36,337 nt of DNA from an uncultured Acidimicrobiaceae bacterium (GTDB taxonomy: Bacteria; Actinomycetota; Acidimicrobiia; Spongiisociales; SHLN01): NCBI GenBank assembly GCA_947259275.1, contig CAMYMH010000028.1:1-36337 (forward strand), in the 5' to 3' direction. Position numbers and translations under genes: made by a program. Shown one piece after another: positions 31,468-36,337 of the stretch. The first letter of the stretch is position 1, and every line of letters starts with the position of its first letter. Under the pieces are notes generated by a model that saw only the letters and a program-made list of their open reading frames with translations, did not search any database and was not told the DNA's origin.

Positions 31468-34400
31468 GTGCCACAACTGTTCGATGAACTGAAAATCGGC
31501 TTGGCCAGTGCCGACGAGATTCGTGCCTGGTCATTTGGAGAGGTCAAGAAGCCCGAGACCATCAACTATCGGACGCTGAAGCCCGAAAAGGACGGCCTGT
31601 TCGACGAGCGTATCTTCGGGCCATCGCGCGACTGGGAGTGCTACTGCGGCAAGTACAAGCGAGTGCGGTTCCGCGGAGTTGTGTGTGAGCGATGCGGAGT
31701 GGAAGTCACCCGCTCCAAGGTACGCCGCGAGCGGATGGGCCACATCGAACTGGCGGCCCCGGTCACCCACATTTGGTACTTCAAGGGTGTCCCGAGCCGT
31801 CTCGGCTACCTGCTCGACATGTCGCCCAAGGAGCTCGAGAAGATCATCTACTTCGCCGCCTATCTCGTCACCTCGGTCGACGACGACAAGCGGCAGAAGG
31901 ATGTCACCGAGCTGGAAGAGGCGATGCACCACGAGCTGGAGGCGATTGGTGTCGAGTTCGAAGAGTGGGAGGAAGCGCGCCTCGAACGCCTCGAGCAGGA
32001 GTTGGGGCAGATGGAGGAAGGCGGAGCAACCACCCAGGAGATCAACGCCCGCCGCCGTGAGGTCGAGAAGGAAATCAAAGACCGCAAGGAGCGTTCCCAA
32101 AACGAGCGCGAGCTGGTCGAGGAGGCCTTCGACACGTTCCGTACCATGAAGTCCAAGACCATCGTCGAGTCCGAGGCGCTGTGGCGTGAGATCGTCGATC
32201 GCTACGAGGCCTACTACACCGGCGGCATGGGCGCCGAAGCGGTCAAGGATCTGCTCGGCAGGATCGATCTCGATGCCGAAATCGTTCAGCTGCGTGAGGA
32301 TTTGGACGCCAAGTCCGCGCAGCGCCGCCAGCGCGCCACCAAGCGGCTCAAGGTGGTTACGCCCTTCGCGGAGGGCAAGAACTCACCCGATTCGATGGTG
32401 CTGGAGGCCGTTCCGGTCATCCCGCCGGATCTGCGTCCGATGGTGCAGCTCGACGGTGGACGTTTTGCCACGAGCGACCTGAACGATCTGTACCGGCGGG
32501 TCATCAACCGCAACAACCGCCTCAAGCGACTGCTCGATCTCGGCGCCCCCGAGATCATCGTCAACAACGAGAAGCGTATGTTGCAGGAGGCCGTTGACGC
32601 CCTGTTCGACAATGGCCGGCGCGGACGGGCCGTGACGGGCCCGGGCAACCGGCCCCTCAAGTCGCTGTCGGACATGCTCAAGGGCAAGCAGGGTCGCTTC
32701 CGCCAGAATCTGCTCGGGAAGCGGGTCGACTACTCGGGCCGTTCGGTCATTGTGGTGGGTCCGCAGCTCAGGCTGCACCAGTGCGGCCTTCCCAAGAAGA
32801 TGGCCCTCGAGCTCTTCAAGCCGTTCGTCATGAAGCGGCTCGTTGATCAGGACCTGGCGCAAAACATCAAATCCGCCAAGCGGATGGTGGAGCGGGCTCG
32901 ACCCCAGGTGTGGGACGTGCTGGCCGAGGTGATTCAGGAGCATCCGGTTCTTCTGAACCGGGCGCCCACGTTGCATCGTCTCGGCATTCAAGCCTTCGAG
33001 CCCATCCTGGTTGAGGGCAAGGCGATTCAGATCCACCCGCTGGTGTGTGAGGCGTTCAACGCCGACTTCGATGGCGACCAGATGGCCGTGCATCTTCCGT
33101 TGTCTGCCGAGGCTCAGGCCGAGGCCCGGATCCTCATGTTGTCGACCAACAATGTGCGGTCACCGGCCAGCGGACGGCCCATCGTCACTCCGTCGCAGGA
33201 CATGGTGATCGGTGTGTACTACCTGTCTGAGCTGGTGGAGGATGCTCCCGGGGCGGGCCGGATCTTTCTCGATATCGATGAGGCCCGCATGGCCTACGAC
33301 CTCGGCGAGCTCGGCCTCCATGCTCCCATCAAGCTCCGCCTCGGTGACCTGGCGGGAGATCCTGAACTGCACGCCTCACTCAAGGACCGCGTCGGCCATC
33401 TGTTCGCCGAGGAGCCGGTGAACGGGAGTGTTCTCACCGAAACCACGCTTGGGCGGGCGCTGCTCAACCAGGCCCTGCCGGTCGACTTCCCATATGTCGA
33501 CGCTCCCATTCTCAAGAGTGACATCCGCATGCTGGTGGAGGAGATCATCGATCACTTCGACAAGGCGGTCGTGCAGAACACGCTGGATGAGGTCAAGGAC
33601 CTCGGGTTCGCATACGCAACCCAGGCGGGGCTGACCATCGCGCTCGATGACGTGAAGACTCCACCAGAGAAGAGCCAGATCCTCGCGGAGTTCGAAGATC
33701 GGGCCTCGAAGGTCGAGCAGCTGTATCAGCAGGGTGTCATTACCGACGATGAACGCCGCCAGGAGCTCATCGAGATCTGGACCGAGGCGACCGATCGGGT
33801 GAAGGACGCCATGGAAGTCACCATGAAGTCCCACCAGTTCAACCCGATCGACATGATGGTCCGATCCGGCGCCAGAGGAAACGTCATGCAGGTTCGCCAG
33901 ATCGCCGGCATGCGCGGCCTGGTGGCCAACCCGCGCGGTGACATCATTCCCCGGCCCATCATCTCGAACTTCCGGGAGGGCCTGTCCGTCCTCGAGTACT
34001 TCATCTCGACCCACGGTGCCCGCAAAGGTCTCGCCGACACGGCGCTTCGCACCGCCGACTCGGGGTATCTGACGCGGCGTCTGGTCGATGTCAGCCAGGA
34101 AGTCATCGTGCGCGAGGCCGACTGCGAGACCGACCGCGGAATCCTCATCAACATTCGGGAAAACGGCCAGGTCATCCGCAACTTGCGGAGCCGGGTCTTC
34201 AGCCGCATCCTGGCCGAGGATGTCAAGGTCGATCGCAAGCTCGTCAAGACGGCGGAAGGCCAGTCGCTCAAGGCCGGCACATTGCTCGGCAAGCTGGAGC
34301 TGACGGCGCTGGAGATCGCCGATGAGGTCGAGAGCGTGCGCTGCCGGTCGGTGCTTACCTGTGCCACCCGCTACGGCATCTGTGGCACTTGTTATGGACA

Positions 34401-35385
34401 ATCACTGGCCACCGGTCGGGCGGTCGAGATGGGTGAAGCGGTCGGCATTGTTGCCGCTCAGTCAATCGGCGAGCCGGGCACCCAGCTCACCATGCGCACC
34501 TTCCATACCGGCGGAGTCGCCGGCGAGGACATCACGCACGGCCTGCCCCGGGTGGTGGAGCTCTTCGAAGCTCGGACTCCTAAGGGCAAGGCATTGCTGT
34601 CCTCGGAGGGGGGCGCGGTCAAGCTGGTTGAGAATGAGGAAGGCGGACGGGCCATTGTCATCGTCGGCAAGGATGAGGAGTTCGAATACTCGCTGCCCCG
34701 CCGGGCCCGGTTGCGGGTCGCCGAAGGCGACATCGTCGAACCCGGCACCCAGCTCACCGAGGGTCCGCTCGACCCGAAGGAGGTCCTGGAGGTGCAGGGT
34801 GTGCGAGCCGCCCAGCTTTACCTCGTCGACCAGGTGCAGGAGGTGTACCGCAGCCAGGGCGTTGACATCCATGACAAGCACATCGAGATGATCGTGCGCC
34901 AGATGCTCCGCAAGGTTCGGGTGGTCTCACCCGGCGACTCGGAGTTCTTGCCGGCCGAACTGGTCGACGATCGCCTCTTCCTCGAGGTGAACCGCGGTCT
35001 GGTCTCGGACAAGAAGAGTCCGGCCGAGGGTCGTCCCGAGCTGATGGGTATCACCAAGGCATCCTTGGCCACCGATTCATGGTTGTCGGCGGCTTCCTTC
35101 CAGGAGACCACCCGGGTGCTGACCGAGGCGGCCTTGCAGTCCAAGTCGGACTTCCTGCGAGGGCTCAAGGAGAACGTCATCATCGGGAAGCTCATACCCG
35201 CCGGCACTGGTGCCGACGAGTACCAGGTTGTCCAGCCGCTGCTGCCAAACGCCACGGTCATGACCCCCGGCGATCTGTTCGGCGACGGCGCCGGTGACCT
35301 CGGAGAAGGCGAGGAGGAGCTCCCCGCCAACCCGGCCGAGTGGCTGGCCTCCCTCGGAGCCAAGGGCGACGGAGACGATTCATAG
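31468..35385 (+). CDS. rpoC: DNA-directed RNA polymerase subunit beta-prime
   Basis: A 1305-residue beta-prime subunit, complete for an actinobacterium. It starts at GTG 31468 with AAGGGG upstream. The first zinc site is C58, C60, C73 and C76 (CYCG ... CERC). A charged coiled-coil insert covers ~135-215, as in other actinobacteria. The catalytic NADFDGDQM places the Mg-binding Asp residues at 533, 535 and 537. The bridge helix and trigger loop regions follow ([18 protein letters not shown] ~ residue 792 onward). The second zinc site is in [17 protein letters not shown]. The acidic C-terminal tail ends KGDGDDS. The usual next gene, rpsL, is not present. Confidence 0.98.
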   Translation: MPQLFDELKIGLASADEIRAWSFGEVKKPETINYRTLKPEKDGLFDERIFGPSRDWECYCGKYKRVRFRGVVCERCGVEVTRSKVRRERMGHIELAAPVTHIWYFKGVPSRLGYLLDMSPKELEKIIYFAAYLVTSVDDDKRQKDVTELEEAMHHELEAIGVEFEEWEEARLERLEQELGQMEEGGATTQEINARRREVEKEIKDRKERSQNERELVEEAFDTFRTMKSKTIVESEALWREIVDRYEAYYTGGMGAEAVKDLLGRIDLDAEIVQLREDLDAKSAQRRQRATKRLKVVTPFAEGKNSPDSMVLEAVPVIPPDLRPMVQLDGGRFATSDLNDLYRRVINRNNRLKRLLDLGAPEIIVNNEKRMLQEAVDALFDNGRRGRAVTGPGNRPLKSLSDMLKGKQGRFRQNLLGKRVDYSGRSVIVVGPQLRLHQCGLPKKMALELFKPFVMKRLVDQDLAQNIKSAKRMVERARPQVWDVLAEVIQEHPVLLNRAPTLHRLGIQAFEPILVEGKAIQIHPLVCEAFNADFDGDQMAVHLPLSAEAQAEARILMLSTNNVRSPASGRPIVTPSQDMVIGVYYLSELVEDAPGAGRIFLDIDEARMAYDLGELGLHAPIKLRLGDLAGDPELHASLKDRVGHLFAEEPVNGSVLTETTLGRALLNQALPVDFPYVDAPILKSDIRMLVEEIIDHFDKAVVQNTLDEVKDLGFAYATQAGLTIALDDVKTPPEKSQILAEFEDRASKVEQLYQQGVITDDERRQELIEIWTEATDRVKDAMEVTMKSHQFNPIDMMVRSGARGNVMQVRQIAGMRGLVANPRGDIIPRPIISNFREGLSVLEYFISTHGARKGLADTALRTADSGYLTRRLVDVSQEVIVREADCETDRGILINIRENGQVIRNLRSRVFSRILAEDVKVDRKLVKTAEGQSLKAGTLLGKLELTALEIADEVESVRCRSVLTCATRYGICGTCYGQSLATGRAVEMGEAVGIVAAQSIGEPGTQLTMRTFHTGGVAGEDITHGLPRVVELFEARTPKGKALLSSEGGAVKLVENEEGGRAIVIVGKDEEFEYSLPRRARLRVAEGDIVEPGTQLTEGPLDPKEVLEVQGVRAAQLYLVDQVQEVYRSQGVDIHDKHIEMIVRQMLRKVRVVSPGDSEFLPAELVDDRLFLEVNRGLVSDKKSPAEGRPELMGITKASLATDSWLSAASFQETTRVLTEAALQSKSDFLRGLKENVIIGKLIPAGTGADEYQVVQPLLPNATVMTPGDLFGDGAGDLGEGEEELPANPAEWLASLGAKGDGDDS

Positions 35386-35710
35386 GCTGGCCCTCGGCCA
35401 CGCTCTGATCCCTTCTCGAGCGCGGGCTTTCCGGAGCGGGGAAGAGCCTCCGATGGACGTTTCCCTGCGCCTGTGTGCTGCCCAACGCACTACGCGCGGG
35501 TCGACGAACCAAGGCTGGTCGCGCCGCGCGGAAGACGCGGGCGGACGCGAAACCACTGCAAAGCGCGGTTTTACTGGCTTGTCGATTGCCAGGGACTAAG
35601 GACCCTATCTCCCGGGACCTCACAGAAGTTGGGGCTGCGTTGACCATTTGGTAAGGTGTAATGCACTCTGAGTGGCATTGTTGATAGATTAGAGTACGGC
35701 TGGCGAAGGT
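35386..35710 (+). other. Non-coding gap after rpoC
   Basis: In 325 bases I see no convincing gene. TGGCC-CTC-GGCCA lies just after the rpoC stop, and GAAACC/GGTTTT (about 35549-35573) form a weak stem ending in TTTT that could terminate rpoBC. AT content rises from about 35635. TTGACC (35640-35645) and TAGAGT (35690-35695) are possible promoter pieces for the next gene, but they do not form a well-spaced pair. Confidence 0.4.
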
Positions 35711-36337
35711 ATGGCGTTGGAACCTACACGCAATCCGTTTGGACAATCGATTTCACACACGGGCCGGGGTCTAGGAACGCGGCGGCTGTGGCGGATCTTC
35801 GGGCTCAGCCTCATTCTTCTGGCGGCGTTCGCCGCTGGTGCATCCGGAATTGCCTCCGCGCTTGGCAGTGATCGACCTGTGGTTCTCGATCCTGTCATCT
35901 TTCAGGTTCCAACCGGAGCACCCACGGCCGTTGATGACTTCTATTCGCTTCAGTCCGGGTCCACTTTGAGTGTTGCCGCCCCTGGCGTTCTCGGGAACGA
36001 TGTCGACCCCGACGGAGACCCACTGTCTCTGATCCCGGTGGGGGGAACTGCCCATGGATCATTGACGGCGACCCCCGACGGGATGTTCATCTACACCCCG
36101 ATGGCCGGATTCGAGGGCGAGGACTCATTCCAATACCGCGCCAGCGACGGCGTCAACCAGTCGAACGTCGCCACCGTGCTGCTGACCGTCACCGCCGTCT
36201 CTACGACCACGACTCCGCCGGCGATCACTACGACGGTGGGTGGGGTGGATGCGGCTGGTTTGTATTCGGGTAATTGTGTGGATTGTCATGGGGTTGATGG
36301 GGTGGGTGGTCCTGGTGGTGCGTTGGATTCGAGTACG
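35711..36337 (+). CDS. Exported Ig-like/c-type cytochrome protein (cut by window end)
   Basis: The frame is open from ATG 35711 to the window edge (209 residues, no stop). GAAGG lies just before the start. Residues ~26-50 are a signal sequence or N-terminal anchor (LWRIFGLSLILLAAFAAG). Residues ~69-162 are a bacterial Ig/cadherin-like domain: APTAVDDFYSLQSGSTL, GVLGNDVDPDGDPL, FIYTPMAGFEGEDSFQY and ASDGVNQSN. A Thr/Pro linker follows (~163-176). Then LYSGNCVDCHGVDG gives a class I cytochrome c heme site (C189, C192, H193). A surface or periplasmic-side electron-transfer role is likely but not shown. From codon 173 on, third positions are only G or T, unlike the C-rich first part. The rest lies outside the window. 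Confidence 0.75.
   Translation, partial: MALEPTRNPFGQSISHTGRGLGTRRLWRIFGLSLILLAAFAAGASGIASALGSDRPVVLDPVIFQVPTGAPTAVDDFYSLQSGSTLSVAAPGVLGNDVDPDGDPLSLIPVGGTAHGSLTATPDGMFIYTPMAGFEGEDSFQYRASDGVNQSNVATVLLTVTAVSTTTTPPAITTTVGGVDAAGLYSGNCVDCHGVDGVGGPGGALDSST

Noticed and set aside
31389..31487. A 32-codon frame from ATG 31389 running into the rpoC start
   Set aside because: No ribosome binding site and no recognisable sequence. It could be a leader peptide, but nothing supports that beyond an open frame.
35294..35599. A 101-codon frame across the end of rpoC and the following gap
   Set aside because: The first third is an off-frame reading of rpoC, and the remainder is Arg/Ser-rich with no family features.

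Overview
The window is a GC-rich chromosomal segment of an actinobacterium. The best guess is a member of the Acidimicrobiia or a relative. The order tRNA-Thr, tRNA-Met, rpmG, MaoC-type dehydratase, tRNA-Trp, secE, nusG, rplK, rplA matches the mycobacterial thrT-metT-rpmG-hadABC-trpT-secE-nusG-rplKA locus. Many start codons lie 6-7 nt after a TANNNT box (leaderless transcripts), and exported proteins carry Thr/Pro linkers. The exact lineage is inference.

Layout. 1-311: the end of a broken transposase, then two damaged tandem copies of the tRNA-Thr 5' region. 298-2794: tRNA-Thr, tRNA-Met, rpmG, a fused double-hotdog dehydratase, an ECF sigma factor with a very small zinc-type anti-sigma factor, and tRNA-Trp. 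2838-7296: secE, nusG, rplK, rplA, a small membrane protein, rplJ and rplL. NusG has a long acidic N-terminal extension and L10 a long acidic C-terminal tail. 7436-8482 (minus): a Spondin_N lipoprotein and a small membrane protein. 8643-10747: purN-purH. 10896-12991: a NiCoT-like metal transporter divergent from a PatB/MalY aminotransferase. 13037-21175 (minus): an eight-gene tightly overlapping operon purD-E-C-S-Q-L-F-M. 21451-27542: an SRPBCC protein, an LLM-class flavin oxidoreductase, and a GNAT-hyuA-hyuB operon. 27543-28031: a non-coding stretch packed with small hairpins. 28032-35385: rpoB-rpoC. 35711-end: the start of an exported protein joining an Ig-like domain to a c-type cytochrome motif.

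Together these genes supply ribosomal stalk and transcription machinery, secretion (SecE) and most of de novo IMP synthesis (PurD, N, SQL, M, E, C, F, H; purB and purK are not here). The usual rplJL-rpoBC block is split by about 20.7 kb holding the purine genes, and rpoC is not followed by rpsL.

The most unusual signal is a family of degenerate 7-bp tandem arrays (AAGTCCC/GAGTCCC, TTGGGTC, GGTAACG, CAGTCGC, GCCCACC types). They sit almost exactly after stop codons of rplA, rplL, purH, hyuB and two minus-strand genes. One lies inside rplJ exactly where a normal L10 would end, suggesting that a repeat insertion removed the stop and created the acidic tail. Other notable points are a cluster of perfect triloop hairpins before rpoB, matched leaderless -10 boxes for both purine operons, and an abrupt change to G/T-only third codon positions at the right edge.
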